This document shows positions 49,026-58,242 of a stretch of DNA of 64,000 nt, piece after piece (within the stretch, counting starts at the first letter, position 1; every line of letters starts with the position of its first letter). The DNA is from Melioribacteraceae bacterium (lineage in GTDB: Bacteria > Bacteroidota > Ignavibacteria > Ignavibacteriales > Melioribacteraceae), in assembly GCA_016927595.1 (NCBI GenBank), contig JAFGMI010000021.1, positions 40,996 to 104,995 of the forward strand, read 5' to 3'. The notes below the pieces were generated by a model that searched no databases, had not been told where the DNA came from, and saw only the letters and a list, made by a program, of their open reading frames with translations. The position numbers and the translations under genes were made by a program.

Positions 49026-51356
49026 TTATCTGCTTTTTCTTCTCCCCTTTTTCGCAGGTGCCTCCTCTACCAGCCTGAGACAGTCCTCGTATGTTAAGTC
49101 GGATGGATTCACATCCTTGGGTATTCTGACGTTTATTTTGCCGGCTTTTAAATAAGGTCCCCATCTGCCGTTAAGAATTTGAAAATCAGAATTTTCCTCG
49201 AAACTTTTTATAAATTTTTCCGCATCGCTCTTACGTTTTGCATCAATAACTTCTATTGCTTCTTCAAGTGTGATGATATGAGGATCATAATCTTTGCCAA
49301 GCGAATAAAATTTACTTTTATGCCTGACATAAGGACCGAATCTTCCAATGGCAGCCACAACATCTTCATTTTCATACTGACCAACAAGGCGTGGTAGTTT
49401 GAACAACTCAATAGCTTCTTCCAGAGTTACGTTCTCAAGTTTCTGCGTACTTCTTAGTCCGGCATATTCAGGTTTCGCTTCGGGATCATTTAAATCAGTA
49501 AGCTGAGCTACGGGACCGAATCTTGCCATTCTCACTGAAATCTGTTTACCGGTTTTGGGATCCGTACCCAGAACTCTTTCACCCGATACACGTTCGCTGT
49601 GTTCAATAGTGTGCTCAACTTTTTCGTGAAATGGATGATAAAATTCCTTAAGCATCTTGTGCCAGTCTACTTTACCCTTAGCAATATCGTCCAGTTCTTC
49701 TTCGATATGTGCTGTAAATTTATAATCCATTATACTGGGAAAATTCTCAATCAGGAAATCGTTAACAAGCATAGCAATATCGGCAGGATACAATTTACCT
49801 TTGTCGGCACCTGTAATTTCAGTTTTAGTTTCCTTGTAAATCTTCTTTTGTGAATTTAATGTTAATATATCGTATTCCCTTTCATAGCCCGGTCTCTCCT
49901 CTTTTAAAACGTATCCTCTCTTCTGAATGGTACTTATTGTAGGTGCATAAGTCGAAGGTCTGCCTATACCCAACTCTTCAAGTTTTTTTACCAGACTAGC
50001 TTCAGTATACCGTGCAGGTGGTCTGGTGTACTTTTGTGTAGCTGCAATTTTCTCGAATGATAGTTTTTGACCTTCAGATAGATTCGGCAGCAATCCGCCA
50101 ACCGAACCGTTTCCGTTGCCATTATCATCATCAGTGGATTCCAGGTATACCTTTAAAAATCCATCGAACTTTATTATCTCTCCTTTTGCGATAAAATTTT
50201 CATTCCTTTTTGAAATAGAAATTCTTGCAGTTGTTCTCTCAAGACTTGCATCCTTCATTTGAGATGCAATAGCTCTTTTCCAAATCAACTCGTACAATAC
50301 TTTTTCATCCCTGCTGCCATCCACACTTGCATTCTCGAAGTAGGACGGTCTTACAGCTTCATGTGCTTCCTGTGCACTTGCAGATTTGGTCTTGTATTGT
50401 CTGGGTTGTGAATACTCTGAACCGTAATTCGATTCTATAATACTTTTTGCATTATCTATTGCAAAGTCGGATAAATTTACTGAGTCTGTCCTCATGTAAG
50501 TAATTTTTCCGGACTCGTATAGTTTTTGCGCTACCAGCATTGTGCGTGCAACCGAAAATCCTAGTTTTCGGCTTGCTTCCTGCTGAAGTGTTGAGGTTGT
50601 GAAAGGAGGTGCAGGAGATTTTTTAGCATCTTTTTTTTCGAGTGATTCTATAACAAAATCAGCCTCTTTGCACTCCTCCAGAAAATCATTCGCTTCTTTT
50701 TGAGTCTGAAACTTTTTAGATAATTCAGCTTTAAATAAAGATTGTTCCCCTTTTGAGTCAACTGATAAAAAATCCGCTACAACTCTGTACTGCGCTTCCG
50801 ACACAAAATTGTCGATCTCTCTCTCTCGTTCAACGATAAGTCTTACAGCAACTGACTGCACACGTCCGGCTGACAGCTGTGTTTTAATCTTTCGCCATAA
50901 CACAGGCGACAATTCAAATCCGACCAATCTGTCAAGAATTCTTCTTGCCTGCTGTGCTTCAAATAAATTGATATCTATATTTCGAGGATTATTTATTGCA
51001 TCTGAGATTGCTTTTTTAGTGATCTCATTGAATACAATTCTCTTGGTTTGTTTTTTATCTAATTTAAGTTCATCAAACAGATGCCATGAAATCGCTTCAC
51101 CTTCGCGGTCCTCGTCTGTTGCAAGCCATACGGTTTCAACTTGCTTTACAAGTTTCTTAAGGTCTTTTACAACACTCTTTTTATCTTCGGTAATTATGTA
51201 AGTAGGTTTGAAGTTGTTATTAACTTCTATACCTGCATTTTTCTTTTCCAAATCCCTGATATGACCATAGCTCGAAACAACTTTAAAATCTTTTCCCAGA
51301 AAACCTTCTATTGTCTTCGCCTTTGCCGGAGATTCAACAATAACTAAATTCTTCAA
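49026..51356 (-). CDS. topA: DNA topoisomerase I
   Basis: This 776-residue protein starts at a TTG (MKNLVIVESPAKAKTIEGF). It has the TOPRIM acidic residues in LATDEDREGEAISWHL, the LSAGRVQSVAVRL block, the active-site tyrosine in GKITYMRTDSVNLSD, and GIGRPSTYAPTI. The C-terminal third carries repeat units without zinc cysteines (GRFGPYVRHKSKFYSLG, GRWGPYLKAGK) and a basic end, KKGRRKSR. It relaxes negative supercoils in the cytoplasm. The replacement of zinc fingers by glycine-phenylalanine repeats is common in this phylum. It is divergent from pyrE across 202 bp. Confidence 0.96.
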   Translation of the reverse strand: MKNLVIVESPAKAKTIEGFLGKDFKVVSSYGHIRDLEKKNAGIEVNNNFKPTYIITEDKKSVVKDLKKLVKQVETVWLATDEDREGEAISWHLFDELKLDKKQTKRIVFNEITKKAISDAINNPRNIDINLFEAQQARRILDRLVGFELSPVLWRKIKTQLSAGRVQSVAVRLIVEREREIDNFVSEAQYRVVADFLSVDSKGEQSLFKAELSKKFQTQKEANDFLEECKEADFVIESLEKKDAKKSPAPPFTTSTLQQEASRKLGFSVARTMLVAQKLYESGKITYMRTDSVNLSDFAIDNAKSIIESNYGSEYSQPRQYKTKSASAQEAHEAVRPSYFENASVDGSRDEKVLYELIWKRAIASQMKDASLERTTARISISKRNENFIAKGEIIKFDGFLKVYLESTDDDNGNGNGSVGGLLPNLSEGQKLSFEKIAATQKYTRPPARYTEASLVKKLEELGIGRPSTYAPTISTIQKRGYVLKEERPGYEREYDILTLNSQKKIYKETKTEITGADKGKLYPADIAMLVNDFLIENFPSIMDYKFTAHIEEELDDIAKGKVDWHKMLKEFYHPFHEKVEHTIEHSERVSGERVLGTDPKTGKQISVRMARFGPVAQLTDLNDPEAKPEYAGLRSTQKLENVTLEEAIELFKLPRLVGQYENEDVVAAIGRFGPYVRHKSKFYSLGKDYDPHIITLEEAIEVIDAKRKSDAEKFIKSFEENSDFQILNGRWGPYLKAGKINVRIPKDVNPSDLTYEDCLRLVEEAPAKKGRRKSR

Positions 51357-51558
51357 TATTTACTCAGCTTAATTTTAAAATACGAAAGTGCAAATAAAAC
51401 CAAATTTGTGTTAAATACAAAATAAGATTTCAAAACGCGCTCAACAGATGCCATAGTAATGATTAAAGAAGTTGTAAATATTTTTAATTATGTGAATAAA
51501 TCAGCTGTTATTTTTTTTTATTATAATTACAGCGTTGATAATAATTATTGGATTAAAA

Positions 51559-52083
51559 ATGACAAAAGAAGAACTGGGGAAAAAGATTTTTGCAGCATCG
51601 CACATCACAGGTGAATTCCTTTTACGCTCCGGACAGATATCAAATGAATATTTTGACAAGTATTTATTCGAATCTGATCCTCAGCTATTAAATGAAATAA
51701 CCGTACAATTAATAAATCTGCTTCCATCAGACACTGAAATTATTGCAGGACTGGAAATGGGCGGAATTCCGATAGCAACCATGCTCTCGTCTAAATCAGG
51801 TCACCCTGCAATTTATGTCAGAAAGAAAGCCAAGGAGTACGGTACAAGAAAATTGGCTGAAGGTAATCAGTTTGCTGGTAAAAAAGTTACAGTCATCGAA
51901 GATGTAGTGACAACCGGTGGTCAGATTATTACAAGTGTTAATGAGCTTAGAGAATTGGGCGCTGTTATCGATAAAGTTATGTGTGTAATTGTGAGAGATC
52001 CGAAGGCATATCAGAATTTATCATCAGCCGGACTCACATTACTTCCTCTTTTTACGATGGATGAATTGAAAAAAATTGCCTGA
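51559..52083 (+). CDS. pyrE: orotate phosphoribosyltransferase
   Basis: The ATG at 51559 (MTKEELGKKIFAASH) is preferred over an upstream in-frame ATG at 51535, which would add an unconserved MIIIIGLK. The 174-residue protein has FLLRSGQISNEYFDKY, IAGLEMGGIPIA, the catalytic-loop region YVRKKAKEYGTRKLAEG, and the PRPP motif KKVTVIEDVVTTGGQI. It makes orotidine monophosphate from orotate and PRPP in pyrimidine synthesis. It is short for the family but complete by motif order. No other pyr gene is adjacent. A weak hairpin lies between it and the convergent radical SAM gene. Confidence 0.92.
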   Translation: MTKEELGKKIFAASHITGEFLLRSGQISNEYFDKYLFESDPQLLNEITVQLINLLPSDTEIIAGLEMGGIPIATMLSSKSGHPAIYVRKKAKEYGTRKLAEGNQFAGKKVTVIEDVVTTGGQIITSVNELRELGAVIDKVMCVIVRDPKAYQNLSSAGLTLLPLFTMDELKKIA

Positions 52084-52084
52084 A

Positions 52085-52109
52085 TCTGATAGATTTAAAA
52101 TGTATCAGA
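52085..52109. terminator. weak bidirectional terminator candidate
   Basis: TCTGATA (52085-52091) pairs with TATCAGA (52103-52109) around an 11-nt loop, between the convergent pyrE and radical SAM genes, followed by ATATTTTG. The stem is short and AT-rich, so it would be inefficient. Confidence 0.35.
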
Positions 52110-52126
52110 ATATTTTGTCGATTTAA

Positions 52127-53350
52127 CTAGCTGCGCGGTATTGATCTCAGGAATGTATTAAACTGTTTCTGCTCCTCCAGTCTGCACGACCAGACCAGTC
52201 TGTCTTTATACACGGTTATGTCGGGACAGCCGTCGCACATTACTTGCGAACCGTCTTCCTTAAAATCAACAGGCTGAATGAATAATACTGTCTGCAGATT
52301 TGCCCGTTTGAATATTCTGAACGGATTTTTAACAATGTAAGAAAGGTAATTTTTTAATGCTTTTTTTATACCCTTATCGAACGGCCATAAAAGAAGAATG
52401 GATGATTTCCCCATTTTAATTGTACCCGGCGAGGCGTATGACAAATACCGGTTATTCCTGAAGTGATATGCAGCCATTATCAATTCCATAAACTTTTCAC
52501 CGGCATATCCGAATATCTTATCTTTATTACCGACCCTTTCAGTTAACAACCACTTGTATGCATCTGATTGATGGGTTCCATTTAAATATGCCGCGGGTTT
52601 GAAATCCGGGAAAACCTTAACAGTTTCTTTCAACATATCTGTCGATTTAATATCTACTTTCCTTTCGTCATCGGAATGATAATGTACATTCTGCCAGTCA
52701 ACTTTCCTGTCATAAGCATACCAGTCAAACTGCATTTGAGGAACTATATGCCTGAATGCTATAAACACAATAGTATTTACTATATCAATATTTTCATGTG
52801 CCCAGTTAATAAGGCTCGGGACATATTGCAGGGTATCATCATACACTGTTGCATTAAAAGAACATGCTATATTTTTTACATCTGCCAGCATTCGTGCGTA
52901 GTAATATCTGAGTTCGTTTAATTCGAGTTCATTTTTATTTTTCCAGTCACCACTTCTTCCCTGTTTAGAATCTACATGAAACGTGAACCCGAATACACCG
53001 GCATTTTTCAATTCTTTTAAGAAAGCTTTAGTTAGTGCTACTCCATTTGTATTGATGATAGGTTTAATATTTCTTGATTTGATTTCAGCTACAAGGTCGA
53101 TTATGTGAGGGTACAACAGAGGTTCTCCGCCTGCAATGGAAATACAATCGGTCTTCCTGAATTTTTGAAAAATATCGAGTTCTTGTCTTACTTCATCAAG
53201 TGGCTTGTGCGAATTTTTTTCGTTAAATCTGTAACATCCGTCACAAGCAAGATTGCACTGTGCAGTAGGTTCGAGCCATGAAATTGCATTATCAGGCAAT
53301 GTCCAGGGTAGCCTGTAAAGATCTGTCGGTAATAATCCATTCGTATCCAT
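52127..53350 (-). CDS. radical SAM enzyme of unknown substrate
   Basis: This 407-residue protein starts at an ATG with GGAGG upstream. The radical SAM cluster motif CNLACDGC (CX3CX2C) is at about residues 32-39, followed by ISIAGGEPLLYP, the SAM-binding GGEP, and IINTNGVALT. The C-terminal part has an additional cysteine set (MCDGCPDITVYKDRLVWSC) that could bind an auxiliary iron-sulfur cluster or metal. It has no SPASM signature that I recognise. The overall form resembles MoaA/NifB/PqqE-like enzymes and archaeal-type lipid-modifying radical SAM proteins. It stands alone, with its own promoter-like sequence. The reaction cannot be assigned. Confidence 0.75.
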   Translation of the reverse strand: MDTNGLLPTDLYRLPWTLPDNAISWLEPTAQCNLACDGCYRFNEKNSHKPLDEVRQELDIFQKFRKTDCISIAGGEPLLYPHIIDLVAEIKSRNIKPIINTNGVALTKAFLKELKNAGVFGFTFHVDSKQGRSGDWKNKNELELNELRYYYARMLADVKNIACSFNATVYDDTLQYVPSLINWAHENIDIVNTIVFIAFRHIVPQMQFDWYAYDRKVDWQNVHYHSDDERKVDIKSTDMLKETVKVFPDFKPAAYLNGTHQSDAYKWLLTERVGNKDKIFGYAGEKFMELIMAAYHFRNNRYLSYASPGTIKMGKSSILLLWPFDKGIKKALKNYLSYIVKNPFRIFKRANLQTVLFIQPVDFKEDGSQVMCDGCPDITVYKDRLVWSCRLEEQKQFNTFLRSIPRS

Positions 53351-53400
53351 TCTGCCCTCCAGATACGCATTTAAAAGTCAGAGAATGACTTCCGGATTAT

Positions 53401-53430
53401 ATGAAATATTTATAAAAAATAAAATGTCAA
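53401..53430 (-). promoter_or_regulatory. candidate promoter of the radical SAM gene
   Basis: On the minus strand, TTG (53430-53428, within TTGACA) is followed after 19 nt by TATTTCAT (53408-53401), 50 bp before the start codon. The spacing is one short of the pattern at other genes. Confidence 0.35.
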
Positions 53431-53442
53431 TAATTCAATTGT

Positions 53443-55638
53443 TTATAATATACTGAATGCTACCGTTAATCCTGACATAACGATTGCAACCATACTCATT
53501 AATTTAATTAGAATATTCAAACTAGGTCCTGATGTATCCTTAAACGGGTCTCCGACTGTATCGCCTATTACTGTGGCTTTATGACTTGCCGAACCTTTTC
53601 CGCCATAGTGTCCTTCCTCGACGTATTTTTTAGCATTATCCCAGGCTCCGCCCGAATTTGCCATAAAAACAGCTAAAACGAAACCTGTACCAAGGCTTCC
53701 CACCAGTAATCCCATTACACCTGGGACGCCGAATACGATTCCCATAAATACAGGGACAAGAACAGCAAGAGCTGACGGCAGAACCATTTCAACCTGAGCA
53801 CCTTTCGTGGATATTGCAACACATTCGGCATAATCGGGTTCCGCCTTCCCCTCCAAAATACCCGGTATTTCTCTGAATTGTCTTCTTACTTCATCAACCA
53901 TTTTTTGTGCGGCTCTTCCAACTGCATTCATTGTAAGACCGCAGAAAATAAACGACATCATTGCACCTATAAATACACCTATCAAGACTTTGGGATTCAT
54001 AAGGTTTACGTCATAATAATTCATAAAATCCTTTAGTGTTGCTTTTTGCATTTCAATCACAATTCCATTTCCTAAATCCATAATATCCTGCCCGATTCGT
54101 AAAAGTCCTATTTTCAATTCTTCGACATATGATGCAAGCAAGGCCAATGCAGTAAGTGCCGCCGATCCTATCGCAAATCCTTTGCCGGTGGCAGCGGTAG
54201 TATTGCCAAGGGAATCAAGAGCATCGGTACGTTTTCTTACTTCGGGTCCCAGACCGCTCATTTCTGCGTTGCCTCCGGCGTTGTCTGCTATCGGTCCGTA
54301 TGCATCTGTAGCAAGGGTAAGACCAAGTGTTGACAGCATCCCGACGGCTGCAATACCTATGCCGTATAAACCGAATCCGGTATTATTGAAATCGAATCCA
54401 GCGGCAAACAAATAAGAGAGTATAATACCTATCACGACAGCAATAACCGGAACTGCTGTTGACATCATTCCCACACCGAGTCCCGATATAATAACCGTTG
54501 CGGGACCAGTTTTTGAACTTTCAGCAATTGACTGAGTAGGTTTATATGAAGCTGAAGTATAATACTCAGTAGCTTTTCCAATAACTATTCCGGTAATCAA
54601 ACCGACAACTATCGCTCCCCATATTCCTATACCGTTATCCAGTTCCAGCACCTGTATTATTATAAAAGAAGCTATCACGATCAATACTGAACTAATGTTT
54701 ATAGACCTGGACAAAGCTTTAAGCAATTGCTTCTGATCAGCTTGTTCCGAAGCCCTGACAAAGAACACTCCGATAATCGATAAAATTATACCGACTGCAG
54801 CTATGAGCATCGGTGCGATAACTGCTTTAAATTGAAGTAAAGGAGTTTCAAGAAATGCGGATGCACCTAAAGCTGCGGTAGCAAGTATTGAGCCGCAGTA
54901 CGATTCGTATAAATCTGCACCCATACCGGCAACGTCGCCAACATTATCACCTACGTTATCGGCAATTGTTGCGGGATTTCGTGGATCATCTTCAGGGATA
55001 CCAGCTTCAACCTTACCAACAAGGTCGCCGCCGACATCAGCTGCTTTAGTAAAAATGCCGCCTCCCACACGAGCAAATAATGCCTGAGCAGATGCTCCCA
55101 TTCCGAAGGTCAGCATTGTCGTTGTGATAATTACCATATTATGCCCGTCAGTAAGACTCAACGGATACCAGGCGTTAAGTATTATAAACCATAAACTTAT
55201 ATCGAGGAGACCGAGTCCCACCACGACTAGCCCCATCACGGCACCGCTTCTAAAGGCTATTCTTAATCCTCCATTCAAAGACTTGCGCGCAGCATTTGCC
55301 GTTCTGGCTGCAGCATAAGTGGCGGTTTTCATCCCGAAAAATCCGGCTAGTCCTGAAAAGAAACCGCCGGTAATAAAAGCAAATGGAACCCAGCCATTCT
55401 GAACCTCGAGCACATAAGCGAGGAAAGAAAAGATCACTGTGATAATTAAAAAGAACACCAGTACAATTTTATACTGTTGTTTTAAATAAGCCATTGCACC
55501 TTCTCTTACATATTGTGCAATTTTTTTCATCGTATCTTCGCCCTCACTTTCCTTCATCATTTGTCTGAAGAAATAATATGCAAAGAACAATGCGCTTATT
55601 GCTCCAACTGGTACAATCCAGAATAATCCGCTTATCAT
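53443..55638 (-). CDS. hppA: K+-dependent membrane-bound pyrophosphatase (Na+ or H+ pump)
   Basis: This 731-residue protein has about sixteen transmembrane segments and the family's pyrophosphate site: [38 protein letters not shown], and a second acidic site near [15 protein letters not shown]. At the determinant position it reads [10 protein letters not shown]. Alanine here marks K+-dependent enzymes, where K+-independent ones have lysine (GNTTKA). It uses pyrophosphate from biosynthesis, including that made by acetyl-CoA synthetase and aminoacyl-tRNA synthetases, to pump Na+ or H+. The pumped ion cannot be assigned with certainty by eye. It lies 44 bp after the 258-residue unknown gene on the same strand. 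Confidence 0.93.
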   Translation of the reverse strand: MISGLFWIVPVGAISALFFAYYFFRQMMKESEGEDTMKKIAQYVREGAMAYLKQQYKIVLVFFLIITVIFSFLAYVLEVQNGWVPFAFITGGFFSGLAGFFGMKTATYAAARTANAARKSLNGGLRIAFRSGAVMGLVVVGLGLLDISLWFIILNAWYPLSLTDGHNMVIITTTMLTFGMGASAQALFARVGGGIFTKAADVGGDLVGKVEAGIPEDDPRNPATIADNVGDNVGDVAGMGADLYESYCGSILATAALGASAFLETPLLQFKAVIAPMLIAAVGIILSIIGVFFVRASEQADQKQLLKALSRSINISSVLIVIASFIIIQVLELDNGIGIWGAIVVGLITGIVIGKATEYYTSASYKPTQSIAESSKTGPATVIISGLGVGMMSTAVPVIAVVIGIILSYLFAAGFDFNNTGFGLYGIGIAAVGMLSTLGLTLATDAYGPIADNAGGNAEMSGLGPEVRKRTDALDSLGNTTAATGKGFAIGSAALTALALLASYVEELKIGLLRIGQDIMDLGNGIVIEMQKATLKDFMNYYDVNLMNPKVLIGVFIGAMMSFIFCGLTMNAVGRAAQKMVDEVRRQFREIPGILEGKAEPDYAECVAISTKGAQVEMVLPSALAVLVPVFMGIVFGVPGVMGLLVGSLGTGFVLAVFMANSGGAWDNAKKYVEEGHYGGKGSASHKATVIGDTVGDPFKDTSGPSLNILIKLMSMVAIVMSGLTVAFSIL

Positions 55639-55682
55639 TCCGACACCTGTATTTAATTAAATAATTTCCTTGATGTAATCAG

Positions 55683-56459
55683 CTAACGAAGACCGATAGT
55701 AAGCGCAGAACGCCACCAGACATAATACTTCGTGTTTAATTCTTCAAACGACGGGAAAGGATAATAAAGTATATTCTCTTTATCCCCTATAAAAAAGCCG
55801 TTTTTACATGTCCTGAAATTGAGCTCACCGTAAAAAGTTCTAATCACTGTTTTAGTTGCTTTTGCCGGTTTTTCCTGTATGCCTATCAGGCAGTCCCGCA
55901 AATGATCAATATTAGGATACGGTAAATCGTTAACATTGCCTTTAAGCGGATCGACCGCCAGTTCATCCAGCTTTAACTCGACAAAAAATAGTTTCGGAAC
56001 AGAAACCGGCTGTGATGTATTTGTAACATATTTCATGAAATTGCTTGGATTATATCTCGTTGCAATACGAGGCGTAACCGGACACAACTCCTGATAGAGA
56101 TGAAGACTGTTCCCATCTTCTTCCTTGTATTCGTCTTGTTCCAGACTAAGAACTCTTCCATCATCTGTTACTAGAAACAAATTTTTTATCGCTTTGAGAG
56201 GTACATATTCGAGAGCTCTGTATATCGATAAATAAACTGATCGTTTCGGAGTATTATCCGCGTGCGGGACACATTTATTTTCAATTTCGTTTTTCGGAAA
56301 ATCATCCGGCATTTTATCAATATCCAATTCGAAAAACATCGCTTGTCCACGAGTTCTCTTCTTAGTGCCCACTGCAAAGTAATTCCCGAATTCCTCTGGT
56401 GCTAACATCGAAGCTATCAAAGCTTCAGGGGTTATAGATAAATACAGATAATTTGCCAT
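55683..56459 (-). CDS. conserved-looking hypothetical cytoplasmic protein
   Basis: The second ATG (56459, MANYLYLSITPEALIASMLAPEEF) is preferred. GAGGGC, 5 nt before it, works as its ribosome-binding site, whereas the upstream ATG at 56471 lacks one. The 258-residue protein has no signal peptide, transmembrane segment or catalytic motif. It is a mixed alpha/beta protein with FGNYFAVGTKKRTRGQAMFFELD near the N-terminus, RSVYLSIYRALEYVP in the middle and a C-terminal TFYGELNFRTCKNGFFIG. It is 44 bp upstream of the membrane pyrophosphatase gene and likely co-transcribed. I do not recognise the family; a role linked to the pump is only a neighbourhood guess. Confidence 0.6.
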   Translation of the reverse strand: MANYLYLSITPEALIASMLAPEEFGNYFAVGTKKRTRGQAMFFELDIDKMPDDFPKNEIENKCVPHADNTPKRSVYLSIYRALEYVPLKAIKNLFLVTDDGRVLSLEQDEYKEEDGNSLHLYQELCPVTPRIATRYNPSNFMKYVTNTSQPVSVPKLFFVELKLDELAVDPLKGNVNDLPYPNIDHLRDCLIGIQEKPAKATKTVIRTFYGELNFRTCKNGFFIGDKENILYYPFPSFEELNTKYYVWWRSALTIGLR

Positions 56460-56471
56460 ATTCGCCCTCAT

Positions 56472-56808
56472 AATAATACTTTATAGTCTTAAATATATGT
56501 AATATTTATGAATTTTTGCAATTACATCTGGGATTAAATTTCAGTTTAACCAAATAAACTTTATTTAAAATTTAATTAATAATATGATTTTTCAAGTAAT
56601 AATACTATTTTTCACAAGAAATACATCATATTTTCAGTCGTCTTATAAATTTCAATGATTTTTAGACTGTTAAAATGCATGTAATATTATGCATATAATC
56701 GTAATTATTTACACAAAAGACATATTTGATCTGACAATCATTTCTATCAAATATTGTTTTTCACCGTTTCATAATTAAGTTTCAAATTTAATATGTGGTA
56801 TTTTTTAT
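56472..56808. other. 337-bp AT-rich intergenic region
   Basis: No gene-sized frame or tRNA is present between the divergent hypothetical/hppA unit and the DUF3298 lipoprotein. Apart from the promoter above, it contains a pair of ATGCAT hexamers (56675-56680 and 56689-56694) separated by 8 bp, which could be a weak binding site. Confidence 0.6.
56490..56521 (-). promoter_or_regulatory. candidate promoter of the hypothetical/hppA unit
   Basis: On the minus strand, TTG (56521-56519) is followed after 21 nt by TATATTTA (56497-56490), a one-mismatch match to TAnnTTTG, 30 bp before the preferred start codon. Confidence 0.4.
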
Positions 56809-57588
56809 ATGATAAACAGGATTAATAAAATATTATTAATCTACATATTAGCACTTTGCACCGGTTGTGAAGTTAATACAAATGAATTAATATATAAACA
56901 GCAGTCAGTTGTAAAACTATACCATGATTGCAGTTCTGCAGACAGCAATTGTACCAGCATTGTTTTTAGTTATCCCGTTATTGAATATTCACTAAATGAA
57001 AAGGCTGAAACAAAACTGAACAATATTATTGCTACCCACCTACTTAGCTCAGTATTATATGATTCGGTTTTTTACAATATCGATGAACTCGCTGATCATT
57101 TTCTCGATGATTATGAAATGCATAAAAATAATTTCCCTGAATATAACATACCGTGGTATTTAAAAAATGATATCAGAATAATTTACCTCTCCCATAAAAT
57201 AATCTCTATGCAATGTACTATCTTTAGTTTTACAGGTGGTGCCCACCCTAATACAATAACCGGATATGCTTCTTATTCATTAGTTACAGGTAAAAAATTG
57301 GATTTGGATTCTATACTTATCAGCTCCAGATACAATGACTTTGTGACTTATGCGGAGAAAAAGTTCAGAATAGCTCAGTCAATTGATGACTCGCTATCCT
57401 TAAACGACAAAGGATTTTGGTTCGGAAACAATGAATTTTATCTGCCGGATAACTATGCATTCACAGAATCGGGATTTGTTTTCCACTTTAATGCGTATGA
57501 GATTGCACCTTATTCAACAGGTCCCATTGAGCTGAAATTAACCTTACATGAGCTGAAACCATTTCTAAAAGAAAATCTTCATTATTAA
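56809..57588 (+). CDS. DUF3298 (RsiV-like) lipoprotein
   Basis: This 259-residue lipoprotein has a short hydrophobic signal with lipobox LALCTGC (cysteine at residue 20). The DUF3298/DUF4163 pattern follows: IVFSYPVIEYSLNEKAETKLNNII, SMQCTIFSFTGGAHPNTITGYASYSLVTGKKLDLDSIL, then FYLPDNYAFTESGFVFHFNAYEIAPYSTGPIELKL. The GGAHP and YEIAPY..G blocks are the family hallmarks. In Bacillus the related RsiV ectodomain binds lysozyme. Here the domain is free of an anti-sigma part, so it is an envelope protein of unknown ligand. The AlaX-like gene follows by 10 bp. Confidence 0.85.
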   Translation: MINRINKILLIYILALCTGCEVNTNELIYKQQSVVKLYHDCSSADSNCTSIVFSYPVIEYSLNEKAETKLNNIIATHLLSSVLYDSVFYNIDELADHFLDDYEMHKNNFPEYNIPWYLKNDIRIIYLSHKIISMQCTIFSFTGGAHPNTITGYASYSLVTGKKLDLDSILISSRYNDFVTYAEKKFRIAQSIDDSLSLNDKGFWFGNNEFYLPDNYAFTESGFVFHFNAYEIAPYSTGPIELKLTLHELKPFLKENLHY

Positions 57589-57598
57589 AAGGTACAAG

Positions 57599-58033
57599 AT
57601 GTCGAAAGCATATTACCCACCAATGCATACAGCAGAACACATTTTAAATCAATGTATGGTTAGAAAATTCGGTTGCGAGAGGTCGTTCAGTAATCATATT
57701 GAAAAGAAAAAATCAAAATGCGACTATAAATTCGAAAGAGATTTAAAACTACAAGAATTAAAAGAAATTGAAGAATGCGTAAACGCTCAAATCGCCCGGA
57801 ATCTGGTTGTTACTGAAGAATTCATCCCTTACGAGCAGGCACAAATAATGTTCAACCTCGAACGTCTGCCCAAAAACGCGGGTTCGAAAATCCGGATAAT
57901 TAAGATTGGTGATTTCGACAGCTGCCCATGCATTGGCGAACATGTCGGGATTACTTCTGAAATCGGTTATTTTAAAATTATCTCGACTTCCTTAGATAAT
58001 AATGTTTTGAGAATCAGATTTGGATTATTATAA
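57599..58033 (+). CDS. AlaX-like trans-editing protein (Thr/Ala-tRNA synthetase second additional domain)
   Basis: This 144-residue protein has MHTAEHILNQCM near the N-terminus and FDSCPCIGEHVG near the C-terminus. These supply the HxxxH and CxxxH zinc-binding residues of the aminoacyl-tRNA editing domain. A charged middle part, SKCDYKFERDLKLQELKEIEECVN, corresponds to the helix seen in AlaX. Such free-standing domains remove serine or glycine from mischarged tRNA-Ala, or clear other errors. The shortness suggests an AlaX-S type. It follows the lipoprotein gene by 10 bp, an unusual pairing that probably reflects transcription rather than function. Confidence 0.8.
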   Translation: MSKAYYPPMHTAEHILNQCMVRKFGCERSFSNHIEKKKSKCDYKFERDLKLQELKEIEECVNAQIARNLVVTEEFIPYEQAQIMFNLERLPKNAGSKIRIIKIGDFDSCPCIGEHVGITSEIGYFKIISTSLDNNVLRIRFGLL

Positions 58034-58171
58034 AACCGGTAATGGTTTTAAAATCATGTTTTCTGTATTCTTTTACCCAATATTTTTATATTTTATTTAA
58101 GAAATGACTGTAATTGTTTTTTGGAAATCATTGTCAGATTAACAAATAGTTAATTTCCATTAAAACATATG

Positions 58172-58202
58172 TTTCAATTCTTATTACAAATATTTATTTT
58201 TG
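58172..58202 (+). promoter_or_regulatory. candidate promoter of the triple-receiver protein gene
   Basis: TATTTTTG (58195-58202) is a full match to the TAnnTTTG element, with TTT-C at 58172-58175 at the expected 20-nt distance in place of TTG. It lies 40 bp before the start codon. Confidence 0.35.
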
Positions 58203-58242
58203 CTCAAATAAATTCAATTACTAACATTGCCAAGAAGGTCTA

